Source: Gigantopelta aegis
Taxonomy: Eukaryota; Mollusca; Gastropoda; Neomphalida; Peltospiridae
Direction of reading: 5' to 3'
Assembly (NCBI RefSeq): GCF_016097555.1
Contig: NC_054709.1
Coordinates: 30,345,535 to 30,409,534, forward strand
DNA length: 64,000 nt
Positions 1 to 12,049 of the stretch are shown piece after piece. The translations under genes were made by a program, and so were the position numbers. Below the pieces are notes generated by a model. It searched no databases. It was not told where the DNA came from and was given only the letters and a program-made list of their open reading frames with translations. Within the stretch, counting starts at the first letter, position 1. Each line of letters opens with the position of its first letter.

Positions 1-172
1 AAAAATTACGACAACTGTGAGATATATAAATATGTACATTATTGTGTAACAGTAATTAATTAAGCACTTTGTATGCCTTGTAATTAAATAAATATGTTGT
101 GTTAAAAACGTCTTGTTATTTTGTGCACTATTTGTGAATTGTTGTACATAAAAGCAACAGTATGCATATAAC

Positions 173-423
173 ACTGACTGACTTTATACGCAGGTCGGAT
201 TCAAAAGGGTATCCTGCACCAATGGGTCTGCCGGGGGATTTGATCCTATGACCCATCGAACATCTACAGTGGATGGAAATGGGGGGGGGGGGGTACACAC
301 CTACAGTGATGGACGTGGGGGTCAGTCTTATTTGAGGGGGGTTACAAGTCGGTATGAACGATATCTCAAGTGGGGGATCACAGGTCCATAGTTGTGGGGG
401 GACGTTACATGCCGATAACAGTA
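173..423 (+). repeat. dispersed repeat G, copy 1
   Basis: Shares about 250 bp with 2129-2395, starting at CTGACTTTATACGCAGGTCGG minus its last base and running through GATTTGATCCTATGACCCAT and several G-runs. It has no coding capacity that I recognise. The surrounding 1-700 is otherwise AT-rich with no gene. Confidence 0.7.
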
Positions 424-723
424 TCACAAAAATATAGTACAGATGCCATTTTATGGTTTAATGATGGATGACAGTTCAAGACGCCTTGGATGGCATTGTG
501 CAAACACGTTTGCAACTTGGTCAAGGTCAATCTCCTCGTAATGAATGTACAATAGTGCCAGTGCAGACAGGCGTTATTGCCCCATCGTTGGCTTTGTATA
601 TGAATGTAAACGCCTTAATGGACTTCCACTTCGTTCGCACTCACAGGAGGTTGCTGGAATAGTGCATGCGATTATGAGAATACTTTTTATGTTAGGGAAG
701 TGGGTTTACAATTAAATATTTAC

Positions 724-815
724 ACACACACACACACACACACACACTCCCTCCCAAACCCCCCCCCCCAAAAAAAAAAGAACAAAAAAAACCCCACCCA
801 AACAACAACAAAGAA
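724..815. repeat. (CA)n followed by C and A homopolymer runs
   Basis: Simple-sequence tract. From here to about 1720 the sequence is AT-rich with T-runs (1207-1266) and shows no gene. Confidence 0.9.
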
Positions 816-1724
816 ACATTCACCTGTATTATACATTCATGCACAACTTCATACTGCAAATTCCAGAAAAAAAAATATTTTTATAGATGTTGCTTTCTTG
901 AATTTTCCAATTACCGTTCATCACTAAACATATTATTTCTTATTTTTGAACCCCCTCCCCCCAAATTTTTGGGTTACAAAATCAAAATACACCATGGACG
1001 TTAACCCCCACCCCTCTTCTCCCGTATTTGTATTTTGCACTAGGAAACAATATTAGACTATAAGCAGCAGAGGAGAGCTTTTAGTGTAAAACTTTTTTTT
1101 AAAGTTGCAGGCTAACATTAAATTGTGTCTGTTTAGCGCTGAGATTTTATGAAGAACAAGAAACTTATGTCGAGACGTAAATTGCCAAAATTTATGTAAT
1201 ACATTTTTTTTCATGGTTTGTTTGTTTTGTTTTGTTTTTTTTTGTTTTTTTTGTTTTGTGGGTTTTTTTAATGATTTATATCTCATGTTGTGAAGTCTGC
1301 AATTCTAAATCATATTTGACAAAAAAAACATGAAATATCCTCTATTTAAAGGGTAATATGGGTAGGCGATACTGCGGCTTTAATTTTGGCTTGCATGTCA
1401 AATATTGAAAACGAGTGCGCTAGGCTCCTTATGCTTGAACAAAACATGTTACTAGTGTGAAAAACAACTGAAATAAGTATACTACCGCTACTAGTGCATA
1501 TAGGTAATTGGGTTATATCACTTGCAGCTTGTACTTACGTTTGGAAATCACCTTCCTGAGCCACTGAGCAGAGGGCCTTTGTATAATATTTTCATGACCA
1601 AACATTTCGAAAGCTTAACATGAGCTCGGTGTAATACATTTACAACAAGCTAAAACTGTGTAATAACAAGCGCATGATATGCATGGACGCCTATATGAAT
1701 ATAGAGCCACATACGGGCACTGTG

Positions 1725-1748
1725 TTAATAATAATAATAATAATAATA

Positions 1749-1782
<34 letters not shown>

Positions 1783-1850
1783 TTCTGAAAGGAGAACATC
1801 TGCTTCAACGGGGGGGGGTCCTCCGAATCCCCCCCCCCCCCCCCCCCCGT
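1725..1850. repeat. (AAT)n microsatellite and C-run
   Basis: About 18 AAT units (1725-1782) followed after 45 bp by a run of about 18 C at 1830-1848. Confidence 0.95.
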
Positions 1851-1884
1851 ATGTACAGCGATAGAACTGTGACATGTACTACCC

Positions 1885-1975
1885 TTTCTGTGGGATGGTG
1901 CATATAAAAGATCCCCTGCTACTAATAGAAAAAAAAATGTAGCAGGTTTCCTCTCTAACTATATGTTAAAAGTAT
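1885..1975 (+). repeat. SINE-A fragment
   Basis: Contains the family core GGTGCATATAAAAGATCCCC, 'tactaatagaaaaa' and 'gtagcaggttt'. Truncated on both sides and followed by a 45-nt A-rich run (1984-2030). Confidence 0.65.
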
Positions 1976-1997
1976 GCCCCACCAAAAAAAGAAGAAG

Positions 1998-2031
<34 letters not shown>

Positions 2032-2128
2032 AACTTGCAAAGTAATCGAGTAACGGCGACTCAGGTCGCTATAGACTTTGCACTAACCCCTCACGCATAG
2101 ACGTTGAGATGGCCCGTAGGCACCATAT

Positions 2129-2395
2129 CACTGACTTTATACGCAGGTCGGATTTAGAGGGGTATCCTGCACCGATAGGTTTGCTGGGGGATTTGATCCT
2201 ATGACCCATCGAACATCTACAGTGATGGAACTGGGGGTTGTATACAGGATAGGAATGACATCTAAAGTGAGAGGTCAGTCTATTTGCGAGGGTTTACAAG
2301 TCGATATCAACGATATCTGAAGTGGGGGGTATCACAGTTAATAGTTGTGTGTGTGTGGGGGGGGGGACGTTACATGCCGATACCAACGATATGTG
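2129..2395 (+). repeat. dispersed repeat G, copy 2
   Basis: Direct copy of 173-423 with scattered substitutions and different lengths of its G and GT runs. Confidence 0.7.
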
Positions 2396-2756
2396 AATAC
2401 TGAAGTGGCGGTTACAGACTAGTTGAGGGGGGGGGGTACCTAATGATAGGAACAATATCTGAAGTGGGGGGGGGTCAAAAAAGAAATCCATAGGTGATAG
2501 GGAAAGAAGAAAAGTGTTTGAATTTACAAAATATAGTTTTTTTGTACAATGTTGCTGAATGACCATATTTGTTAATGTTCCTGGAATGGGACAGCATGCC
2601 CAAATGCACCCTAAAACAAATCTAACGCACGTGGCACGTTGTGCGACAATTGCAGGAAATTAGCGTGAAATGGTCAGAATTTGGCGAATGCACATAAAAC
2701 TCTGGGAAAAGACTGGGGTAGTTATGGGTATTTAAAGCTGCAATGCTCGCAATGGT

Positions 2757-3425
2757 TTACGGGCTAGGAGACCGTATGTTAGCCCCGTCCTGCGACGTCA
2801 ACATCGACATTTACGTGTTCGCTGGTGCGCGAATGTACAGGGGTGGAACTTGGGGAAACTGGCGGCGAGTATGGCAGCGACGAGTCACGTTTCCTTCTAC
2901 AGCGACGTGATAGACGACAACGTGTTTACAGACGCCGCAATGAACGTTTTGCCAACAACTGCGTCGCCCAAGTTGACAGATTCGGTGGAGGGAGCCACCT
3001 CATACACCGGCAGAAGTGAACTCGTGTTTGTACAAGGCAACCTGACAGCTGTACGCTACCGAGATGAAATTCTTCACCATCACATGCTTCCCATTTTGGA
3101 TCGACAGAGAGAACTCTTTCAACAGGACAATGCCAGGCCGCATACGGCACGTGTAACAATGGATTTCCTGCAGAATGAGAACATTAATGTGCTGCCATGG
3201 TCATCAAGGTCGCCAGATCTCAACCCCATTGAACATCTATGGGACGAACTGGACAGATGTGTACGCGATCGTGACCCGGAGCCTCAGACACTTCCGCAAC
3301 TGTCACATGCACTGCAGGAAGAATGGGCTAGGATTCCACGTGCTTGGATTCAGATACTCGTTCAGCCTGTGCCAAGGAAATGTCGTGCAGTGATTGCTGC
3401 TGGTGGTGGCCACACAATGTACTGA
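2757..3425 (+). pseudogene. Tc1/mariner DD34E transposase, frameshifted
   Basis: Cut-and-paste transposase remnant. In one frame from 2757: LRARRPYVSPVLRRQHRHLR. Then a +1 shift near 2858 to SDESRFLLQRRD (first catalytic D), and a return with loss of the usual VMVWGG block near 2990. From there it is open to the stop at 3425, with FQQDNARPHTARV (second D) and SPDLNPIEHLWDEL (E, 34 residues later), ending AAGGGHTMY. At least two frameshifts and a deletion make it inactive; the N-terminal DNA-binding domain is not visible. No clear TIRs were found. Confidence 0.88.
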
Positions 3426-3499
3426 TTTCAGCGCCCTCGTGCGACGCTGTTTGGTGACTAAAACGCCTCCACTGCCGTCAGCCCATAGCAAGAACATTG

Positions 3500-4680
3500 T
3501 CACATACTCCTGTCAAATTTGACTTTGATACGATCATAAATAACGAAATTATGTCACTTTGTATTAGAGATAATTCCACGAATATTTCGCCTTTGCGTTT
3601 CATTTTTGACACTTTGGGTTCACGAGATGTTACAAAAAAAAAAAAAAAAAAAGGAATGAACTAGGTGAATTCCATAAAATAGTACGTGAACTGAGTTCAC
3701 ATGAAAATAGTTTGTCCACCTGCTTCCGAATGTCCCATGGTCAGTTTGTACAGGTTTTGGAGCTAGTGAAGAATGACATCATAAAAAAGACCACAAATTG
3801 GAGAAAACCAATAAGCGACACTGAAAGGCTTGCAGTATGTTTCGTAGGTCTATATAAACGTATTGATAAACAAAATAATGCACCATATTAGGTCCTCAAA
3901 AAAAGAAGCCCCCTTCCCTTGGAGAAATAATGTGTATGACCTGATATTTGTGTGTGTGTACGCATATGCATGGCTGTACTGCAGGGACGGTCTTGTCTTG
4001 GGAATGGGTGCATCGTTTCAGAAACACCAAGTCGACCAAGATATTACATGCCACCAACCACCACCAACATTAACATTAACAATAAATATATTTCTGGTAT
4101 TCCTATGACAAACACTGACTTTTTTGGAGCACTATATAGGCTACAGCACTTGCCCCGATTCTCTGAAATCATAAATTTGTTGTGCGACATTTTAGAAACA
4201 TCGCTTCGAGTTCTATCGGAAGCGGTTTAACGCTATACTGCTGGGCCGTTCAGCGTTCAGTGTATTTGGATCCACTAGTTCTATTTGTTTTTCTTAACGC
4301 GCGGTTGTCCATTACCGCTCTCCAGTGTAATTAGGCTTTTACACCGGTGGGTATATTAATATCACTTATGGTCACACAATTTCTGGTGGTGAAATAATTT
4401 TATATAGTTTTATCAAAGTGCTTCATAGAAGTCAGGATTTGTGTTCTGTTCACTTGCCATCGGAATCGCTTGATTACAACTTGGTGGCCCGAGTGTTAAA
4501 ACTCACTCTACTGTAGATTTTCTACAGTGACCAATACAACTGTCTCTTTTTTTCCTCTTTTAATTTTCTTTCTTTTTTTTTTCTTTTTTTTTCATCTTTC
4601 TTTCTATTTTTTTGTTTATTTTTATTTTTTAAAATTGAGAAAAAAGTGGCATGTAGCACGTCACATGGCAGTCACGTGGT
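3500..4680. other. no gene seen; A/T-rich interval
   Basis: Low-complexity A-run at 3632-3651, T/C-rich tract at 4545-4630. Short ORFs here lack family resemblance. Confidence 0.6.
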
Positions 4681-4683
4681 TAA

Positions 4684-4900
4684 GCAAGTTTGTTCGTTTT
4701 GTTTAACGACACCACTAGAGCCCATTGATTTATTAATCATCGGCTATTGGATGTCAAACATAAGGTCATTTTAACACAGTCATAAAGAAAAACCCTCTAC
4801 ATTTTTTCCCCATTAGTAGCAAGGGGTCTTTTATATGCACCAACCCACAGAGAAGATAGCACATACCACGACCTTTGATATACCAGTCGTGGTGAACGAC
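4684..4900 (-). repeat. SINE-A, truncated
   Basis: Tail GTTTAACGACACCACTAGAG and body through 'gatataccagtcgtggt'; the tRNA-like head is missing, joined directly to a MITE-1 fragment. Confidence 0.8.
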
Positions 4901-4935
4901 AGCAAGACTTTGCCAACTAGCCAGAGTCACGTGCA

Positions 4936-5068
4936 ATCTGATTAAAATTATCTCTACTGGTCTACTAGTAGATCTAACAGCATTGCGTGGACTCCCCATG
5001 TCCAAGTGACATTTCATCTATAAATAACAATTTAAATATCGATCAATTACACTTCGCCTTACGTATTC
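4936..5068 (+). mobile_element. MITE-1 fragment
   Basis: Matches the first 130 bp of the element at 8846-9332, beginning at its terminal AATCTGATTAAAATTA. Cut off at the CA/TA microsatellite. Confidence 0.75.
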
Positions 5069-5069
5069 A

Positions 5070-5071
5070 GG

Positions 5072-5169
<98 letters not shown>

Positions 5170-5174
5170 TATGG
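5070..5174. repeat. (CA)n(TA)n microsatellite
   Basis: About 17 CA units followed by about 30 TA units. Confidence 0.98.
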
Positions 5175-5192
5175 TAATATACACAATTACAA

Positions 5193-5592
5193 ATTGGCGT
5201 TGTGGTTAGGCCATCGGTCTACAGGCTGGTAGGTACTGGGTTCGGATCCCAGTCGAGGCATGGGATTTTTAATCCAGATACCAACTCCAAACCCTGAGTG
5301 AGTGCTCCACAAGGCTCAATGGGTAAGTGTAAACCACTTGCACCGACCAGTGATCCATAACTGGTTCAACAAAGGCCATGGTTTGTGCTATTCTGCCTGT
5401 GGGAAGCACAAATAAAAGATCCCTTGCTGCCTGTCATAAAAGAGTAGCCTATGTGGCGACAGCGGGTTTCCTCTAAAAAAAACCAGTGTCAGAATGATCA
5501 TATGTTTGACGTCCAATAGCCAGTGATAAGATAAAAAAATCAATGTGCTTTAGTGGCGTCGTTAAATAAAACAAACTTTACTTTTACTTTAC
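5193..5592 (+). repeat. SINE-B, full length
   Basis: tRNA-derived head with A-box-like GTGGTTAGGCCATCGG and B-box-like GGGTTCGGATCCC, then a body ending GTCGTTAAATAAAACAAAC and a CTTTA-rich tail. Full-length relatives are at 53782-54172 and, reversed, 28468-28856. Non-autonomous, presumably moved by a LINE. Confidence 0.88.
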
Positions 5593-5685
5593 AACTGAAC
5601 AGTATGTACCCTTTACTAATTAATTTAATTTAAAAAAAATCCTAACGTAAAATCCAGAAAAAAATATTGAAAATCAACAAACAAA

Positions 5686-5741
5686 ATTATTATTATTATT
5701 ATTAGTAGTAGTAGTAGTAGTAGTAGTATTAATTAATGAAT

Positions 5742-5783
<42 letters not shown>

Positions 5784-5790
5784 GGGTAAA
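5686..5790. repeat. (ATT)n, (AGT)n and about 40-nt G-run
   Basis: ATT and AGT triplets to 5728, then an almost pure G-run at 5742-5782, the longest in the window and a potential G-quadruplex. Confidence 0.95.
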
Positions 5791-6075
5791 TCAACTGGAT
5801 AAGTCAAATGGCCCGACTGGAGCTAACCTGAGAAGAATTGTGAAAACAAATCTGGCTGGAACCCATGGAGTAAACATCTTGAGTGCTATAAGAAAAGCAA
5901 ACCCCAATATCGAGATATATAATATCTCGGTATAGAACACCGGATATTTAGATATCTTGCTTTTAGGCCCCTATCAGGGTGAAACAATCTAGGTCAACAG
6001 TGTGGCATACAAATTACATGACTACCAATCAAAGCCAATTAAATGTGTGAAATGCTAGAGGTGGGGAGATACTGT
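5787..6075 (+). pseudogene. LINE ORF1 (gag-like) fragment, 5' part with first zinc knuckle
   Basis: One frame reads QLDKSNGPTGANLRRIVKTN, then GTHGVNILSAIRKANPNIEI and, after two stops, YQSKPIKCVKC, a stop, RWGDTVKRC. This fits the pre-knuckle region and CX2CX4[H]X4C knuckle of LINE ORF1 proteins, nucleic-acid chaperones of the retrotransposon particle. The H is D here and the Q after the second C is a stop. The frame resumes at 7700, beyond a minisatellite. Family assignment is from motif memory. Confidence 0.5.
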
Positions 6076-7705
6076 CAAGCGCTGTAGGAGCACTAGGGAG
6101 CACGAGGTTGGGGGCATATTGTCAAGCGTTGTAGGAGCACTAGGCAGCATGAGATGGGGACATACTGGCAAGCTTTGTAGAAACACTAGGCAGCATGAGA
6201 TGGGGACATACTGTCAAGCGTTGTAGTAGCACTAGGCAGCATGAGATGGGGACGTACTGTCAAGCGTTGTAGAAACACTAGGCAGCATGAGATGGGGACG
6301 TACTGGCAAGCGTTGTAGAAACACTAGGCAGCATGAGATGGGGACGTACTGTCAAGCGTTGTAGTAGCACTAGGCAGCATGAGATGGGGACATACTGTCA
6401 AGCGTTGTAGAAGCACTAGGCAGCATGAGATGGGGACATACTGTCAAGCGTTGTAGTAGCACTAGGCAGCATGAGATGGGGACATACTGTCAAGCGTTGT
6501 AGTAGCACTAGGCAGCATGAGATGGGGACATACTGTCAAGCGTTGTAGGAGCACTAGGCAGCATGAGATGGGGACATACTGCCAAGCGTTGTAGAAACAC
6601 TAGGCAGCATGAGATGGGGACATACTGTCAAGCGTTGTAGAAGCACTAGGCAGCATGAGATGGGGACATACTGTCAAGCGTTGTAGTAGCACTAGGCAGC
6701 ATGAGATGGGGACATACTGTCAAGCGTTGTAGTAGCACTAGGCAGCATGAGATGGGGACATACTGTCAAGCGTTGTAGGAGCACTAGGCAGCATGAGATG
6801 GGGACATACTACCAAGCGTTGTAGAAACACTAGGCAGCATGAGATGGGGACATACTGCCAAGCGTTGTAGAAGCACTAGGCAGCATGAGATGGGGACATA
6901 CTGCCAAGCGTTGTAGAAGCACTAGGCAGCATGAGATGGGGACATACTGCCAAGCGTTGTAGAAGCACTAGGCAGCATGAGATGGGGACATACTGGCAAG
7001 CGTTGTAGTAGCACTAGGCAGCATGAGATGGGGACGTACTGGCAAGCGTTGTAGAAACACTAGGCAGCATGAGATGGGGACGTACTGGCAAGCGTTGTAG
7101 AAGCACTAGGCAGCATGAGATGGGGACGTACTGGCAAGCGTTGTAGAAACACTAGGCAGCATGAGATGGGGACGTACTGGCAAGCGTTGTAGAAGCACTA
7201 GGCAGCATGAGATGGGGACGTACTGTCAAGCGTTGTAGAAACACTAGGCAGCATGAGATGGGGACGTACTGGCAAGCGTTGTAGAAACACTAGGCAGCAT
7301 GAGATGGGGACGTACTGGCAAGCGTTGTAGAAACACTAGGCAGCATGAGATGGGGACGTACTGGCAAGCGTTGTAGAAACACTAGGCAGCATGAGATGGG
7401 GACGTACTGTCAAGCGTTGTAGAAGCACTAGGCAGCATGAGATGGGGACGTACTGTCAAGCGTTGTAGTAGCACTAGGCAGCATGAGATGGGGACATACT
7501 GCCAAGCGTTGTAAACACACTAGGCAGCATGAGATGGGGGCATACTGTCAAGCGTTGTAGGAGCACAATGGAGCATGAGATGGGGCATACTGTCAAGCGT
7601 TGTAGGAGTACAAGGGAGCATGAGATGGGGACATACTGTCAAGCGTTTAAGAGCACTAGGGGTCATGAGATGTGGGCATACTATCAAGCGTTGTAGGAGC
7701 ACTAG
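6065..7705. repeat. 46-bp minisatellite, about 35 copies
   Basis: Unit of 46 bp (starts at 6391, 6437 and so on) around CATACTGTCAAGCGTTGTAG and GGCAGCATGAGATGGGGA. Variant bases cycle in blocks (GTCAAG/GGCAAG/GCCAAG, GTAGTAG/GTAGAAG/GTAGAAA), showing higher-order duplication of multi-unit segments. In one frame a unit reads RWGHTVKRCR, the second half of the zinc knuckle it interrupts. Confidence 0.97.
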
Positions 7706-7845
7706 GGAGCATCCAACTTGTTTCCGGTGCGGTTCAAGTCATCCCAAGAGGTTCCCCAACAATCTGTGCACTAAACCAATGGTTTGTGCCATCTATCGGG
7801 GCCCTCATTGCACACATGTCTGTCTCCCTTTCTTTCAATCAATTA
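7700..7845 (+). pseudogene. LINE ORF1 fragment, second and third zinc knuckles
   Basis: Reads HPTCFRCGSSHPKRFPNNLC and TKPMVCAIYRGPHCTHVC, resembling the second and third cysteine/histidine knuckles of LINE ORF1 proteins. Continuous in sense with 5787-6075 if the array is removed. No ORF2 (endonuclease or reverse transcriptase) follows; a CT microsatellite begins at 7866. Confidence 0.5.
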
Positions 7846-7862
7846 CCGGGTATTCTGTATTT

Positions 7863-7865
<3 letters not shown>

Positions 7866-7935
<70 letters not shown>

Positions 7936-8003
7936 AGCCTGTTCCTTTGATTATATCTCCCCTCCATTTACTTTGTGTGTATCCGTATATATCTGTGTCT
8001 GTT

Positions 8004-8034
<31 letters not shown>

Positions 8035-8062
8035 CTCACACTCTCTCTCTCTTTCTCTATTT
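7866..8062. repeat. (CT)n and (CTGT)n microsatellites
   Basis: About 33 CT units to 7932, then CTGT and CT units at 7998-8062. From 8065 to 8845 no gene or clear repeat was seen. Confidence 0.95.
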
Positions 8063-8845
8063 GTGTATGTCTCCGTCTGCTTTTCACCATCTGCTTGTTG
8101 CTATAGTATCCAGTGATATCATTTGTAATAATTGAAGTAAGTTTTGTGAATAAAAATAATGAATTAGAAAAGCCAAGTGCACCACATAGTGTAACTGATT
8201 AAGCCGATTAAAATATGGGTTGAAATTACAATAGGTGTTGCAAAAGGACTCCTATCAATTGGTATTTTTTTAAGAGAATATTTGTGTGTGAAGAATAGTT
8301 CTTGATCGTGATAATTTATTGTTAGTTCTCCATATCAGGAATTTTACGACAATGAATGTTCCATAATAATGTAGACGCAATATCGTACTGCCTATTCACA
8401 AAGGGTTTAAGCTTCCTTTAAAACTTGTATGTGGTATTTTGGGTGTTTTAATGACTGCATTGATCTTCTTTATATCACAGATACTCTTTGCTACATAGTA
8501 TAAGTTATAATCGGCATTGCACAACAGAATCTAATAGTTTTCAACTGTCGGGTACACCTTGTGAGATAAATATTATTTTGTTTTGTTTTTAAATCTTCAT
8601 CAAAGCTTCGTGGGATACAAACACAAAGAGATCAGAAAACATCAAATTCGTTTTATATAATAGTGTTTAAATATGATGGTGGGCCCTGTCACTATTCATT
8701 ATTTCTATCACAAATGACCATGACCAAAAGGGCTTCCTGACATAATTTGACATTTTTAGTGATGCATTTTGTCTCGAAGATATTTGAGAAATATCACATG
8801 TTCCTGTCTGTGTGTTTGTCTGCATGAATCTTGGTATCAATGCCC

Positions 8846-9332
8846 AATCTGATAAAAATTAGCTCTACTGGGTATACCAGTAGATCTACCAGCATTGCGT
8901 GGACTCCCATGTCCAGGTGACATTTCATCTATAAATAACAATTTAAATATCGACCAATTACACTTCGCCTTTTATAGCGTTATTCGGAAGCATATAAATT
9001 CTAAAAATATCGGGCGAGACTATTTATGAAATAGGCGAACTTGTTGGTCTATTTCAACATTTAAAAAAAATGGGGGAAAAGTGCAGTAATAAACTCTGGA
9101 TTGTATACTAGTATAAACAGATTTTATGGTTATACCATCACGGGTTTTTTCTTCTTGAAACGAATTTTACATAAAATTATATATTGTAATTAGTTTCCGG
9201 CATACTTCGTAATTTACCCGATGATTTTGCAAGTAAGGTTTTGATTGGTCGAATGAAAGGTCAACTGAACATGAGCTCCAACGGGCTGCTGTTAGATCAA
9301 CATGTAATAATGGAGCTAATTTTAATTAGATT
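8846..9332 (+). mobile_element. MITE-1, complete
   Basis: 487 bp with inverted ends of about 20 bp (AATCTGATAAAAATTAGCTC at left; near-identical inverted at right). A reversed full copy is at 30315-30797 and a fragment at 4936-5068. No transposase. Confidence 0.8.
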
Positions 9333-9505
9333 GATTAATGCTTTGCTTTTTCCGTCTTTTTTTTTTGTATTACACCATTCAAAGTTGCACATGCTGGCAC
9401 AGACATGACTATTGTTTGTTGCGGCTAGGACATATATCGACCTCCTGATGGCTTCCTATAACCTACACCCACCCCACCCACCCTAGCCACCCCATTAATT
9501 TCCTT

Positions 9506-9570
9506 TAACAGTTTTGTCTTTCAGATTGTAGTAGACAAGTGTACTACAATCTGAAAAAACAAAACTGTTA
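9506..9570. repeat. near-perfect hairpin, 29-bp arms
   Basis: TAACAGTTTTGTCTTTCAG and its reverse complement flank a tiny loop around ACAAG; arms differ by one or two bases. Could be an snapback repeat or a tiny MITE. Confidence 0.8.
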
Positions 9571-9691
9571 CCATAATAAAGCAGTCGAAAGGACATTGGA
9601 CATGGTCATACTGCTACCACAAACAGTCATGTGCTTTGTCTGTATGTAGTCTGCCATTCACGAGGACGATGTATTCCTCTTGACTGGTTAA

Positions 9692-10027
9692 AGGCATACT
9701 GTCACGGATTTAAGGATCTTATTTCTCTAAAAATGGATAATTAAAAATTACATTATATTATTGCTGGAAACCAAATCTAGCTATTGCATCACCTTAACTG
9801 AACCATGATGGAGTGAAATCCATCTCAACCATCTCGGCAATTTTAGTTTTTGAATTATGGACCATTGCCATAATTCAATTATTTTTACAAAATGTCATTA
9901 ATGAATGGAATATGGTGGTTATGAAGATGGTTGAATAAAGTACATTTAGGGACAAATCAAATTATATTTGTTCAGTTAATACTTTGTTAGACCATTAAAT
10001 AGGTCAGTGGTCTGTGACAGTATGCCT
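9692..10027 (+). mobile_element. TTAA MITE-2, copy 1
   Basis: 336 bp between TTAA target duplications (9688-9691 and 10028-10031), with perfect 14-bp TIRs AGGCATACTGTCAC. TTAA targets are typical of piggyBac-type transposases. Reversed copy at 61647-61984. Confidence 0.88.
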
Positions 10028-10031
10028 TTAA

Positions 10032-11159
10032 ACCTGCACAAGACAGAACTTCTTGGGTATATTTATAGACAGTTCTGATGGCATTCACTTGTAATATCTT
10101 CTATGCCGATATTTGTCTTGTTAGTTCACACATTTTCTTCCTATGCCGATTAAAGGATCAGAAGGTTTAAGAACAAAGGGAGTAATGTTGAATTATATAA
10201 TAGATGACAGGTATTCAAGTAAATGTCTTTATCATGTTTAGTCATGCTTACTCTCATTTTAATTCTTGGTTTATATATTGTATGTGTTAATGGCCAATCA
10301 TTGAATTTAGGCTAAGATGATGGTTTATAAGATTATGTCATCACTTTTCAACAGTAAAGAGGTAGAGTCGTGTTTCGATATTAAATGTGATCTAGTTACA
10401 AATTGTTCATACAAGCTGAATGCTGACAAAATAGTGAAATACCATAATAACCTATATCGGAAAAATCATATTGTAAGAGCACAAAATGTAGCAAAGACCT
10501 TTTTATGACGTCTATACTATATAAAAGTGTCATTTTTGTCCTGTGTGCCCAACAAGACCCATACATTGAATAAATTAAATTAAATACATTTTTAATAAAT
10601 TAAAGTTCCGGTTTTAAAAAGTGGCCGTAAACAAACACATTCCACCAGATTAGTGTTTGTTGACCAGAAGTGCCATAAAAGTGACAAGGTATAATTATCT
10701 AAAGTCGAATTTTTTTTTTTTCCCAAACTGTTCATCAGTTGGCCAACTTAAATCAATACAATCCAAAATTAACGGTGGGCTTAATTATTAATATATCATT
10801 TATGTCATTTTTGTTACTAAATAATTCGTTTATATTTACAGACTTTGTTTGACAATATTAGTAACACTATCAAAAGAACATTGTTTGTATATATCTACAT
10901 TTATGTGCGATTTGGTGGAATATTTGTTACTATTTTGAACAAAGGCGGCCATCTTAAATTTTACTTTTCATCCTGGTTGATCCATAAATTTCTGAATTAA
11001 TTTTAAAGAATATGTAATAATACATTTAAGTCATAGCACTGATAATTACATATATTTGTCTACTGAATCTTAAGAATAGTTTGCCATTGTGTTTGCATAC
11101 ATGAGTTATGGCGGCCATTTTGAAATTATGCAAATTAGCACATTTCCTCTCTCAATATC
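10032..11159. other. no gene seen
   Basis: AT-rich, with two words 'ggcggccat' near 10945 and 11109. The 63-aa ORF at 10317-10508 has no recognisable domain. Confidence 0.55.
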
Positions 11160-11225
11160 TGTGTGGTCCTTAACCAAATGTGTTGAGTGCGTTGTTAAAT
11201 AAAACATTGCCTTCCTTCCTTCCAT
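11160..11225 (+). repeat. SINE-B tail fragment
   Basis: GTTGAGTGCGTTGTTAAATA and a CCTTCCTTCC tail, as in other B-type copies. Confidence 0.7.
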
Positions 11226-11737
11226 TATATTGTTTAATCATAGTTATGTATGAGATGAACTGCACAAACTGTCATTGAACATGCTGTCAAAAGTAATTCA
11301 GGGATTTCTTGAAATCATTGGCTATTATATTCAGTGAATTCACGAAAACACTGAATAGTGTAGGGATTGTATGAAATCCCTGACCAAAACAAGGTTTTCA
11401 CGAAATTACTGAAATGTTCAGGGATTTCACGATCTTATAATACTGTAACGTATATACTCGTACCAACCACAGTAGTGGTTTTACACTGGAAAGGAAAATC
11501 TCAGTTGATATGCACCCTTTTTGGGTACAACAAATAACACTATTATACCTTCGCGTTTTAGGATTAAAAAAAATATATAGTTCTTTAAAAACGGCTTGGT
11601 TGAATGGTCCTACGTACACAACAGTGACAGTTCTTGTTTACAGGTCCAACATATTTCTTAAAATAGTTTACATTCCCTTATTATTTTTGACTTATTTTTA
11701 AATGGCTGCCACTCAGAGCGAGTTTAATAACTTAATG

Positions 11738-12035
11738 GGAAGGAAGCAAATGTTTTATTTAACGACGCACTCAACACATTTTCTTTACGGTTATATGGCG
11801 TCAGATATATGGTTAAGGACCACAGAGATATTGACAGAGGAAACCCGCTGTCGCCACTTCATGGGCTACTCATTACTATTAGCAACATGGGAGCTTTTAT
11901 ATGCACCATCCCCCAGACATTTATGGAGAACTGGCTGGAACGAGAAATAACCAAATGAAGTCACCGACGGGGATCGGTCCTAAACTGACCGCGCATCAAG
12001 CCAACGCTTTACCACTGGGGTACGTCCTGCCCTCA
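11738..12035 (-). repeat. SINE with B-type tail and A-type head
   Basis: Starts with TTTATTTAACGACGCACTCA (B tail) and ends with ACCGCGCATCAAGCCAACGC and TTTACCACTGGGGTACGTCC, the reversed A-type tRNA-like head. A chimeric form also seen at 37521-37832. Confidence 0.85.
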
Positions 12036-12049
12036 TAACTTAAAGGGAA

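Noticed and set aside
5193..5265. Possible tRNA genes at SINE heads (also 28800, 52890, 53785, 61500, 62230)
   Set aside because: A- and B-box-like words are present but the cloverleaf stems are degraded and each head continues into a SINE body.
6065..7705. CRISPR-like regular repeats
   Set aside because: No unique spacers; units are contiguous 46-bp copies in an animal genome.
7575..8135. 186-aa ORF
   Set aside because: As a whole it is minisatellite plus CT microsatellite; only the zinc-knuckle portion at 7700-7845 was kept as a LINE remnant.
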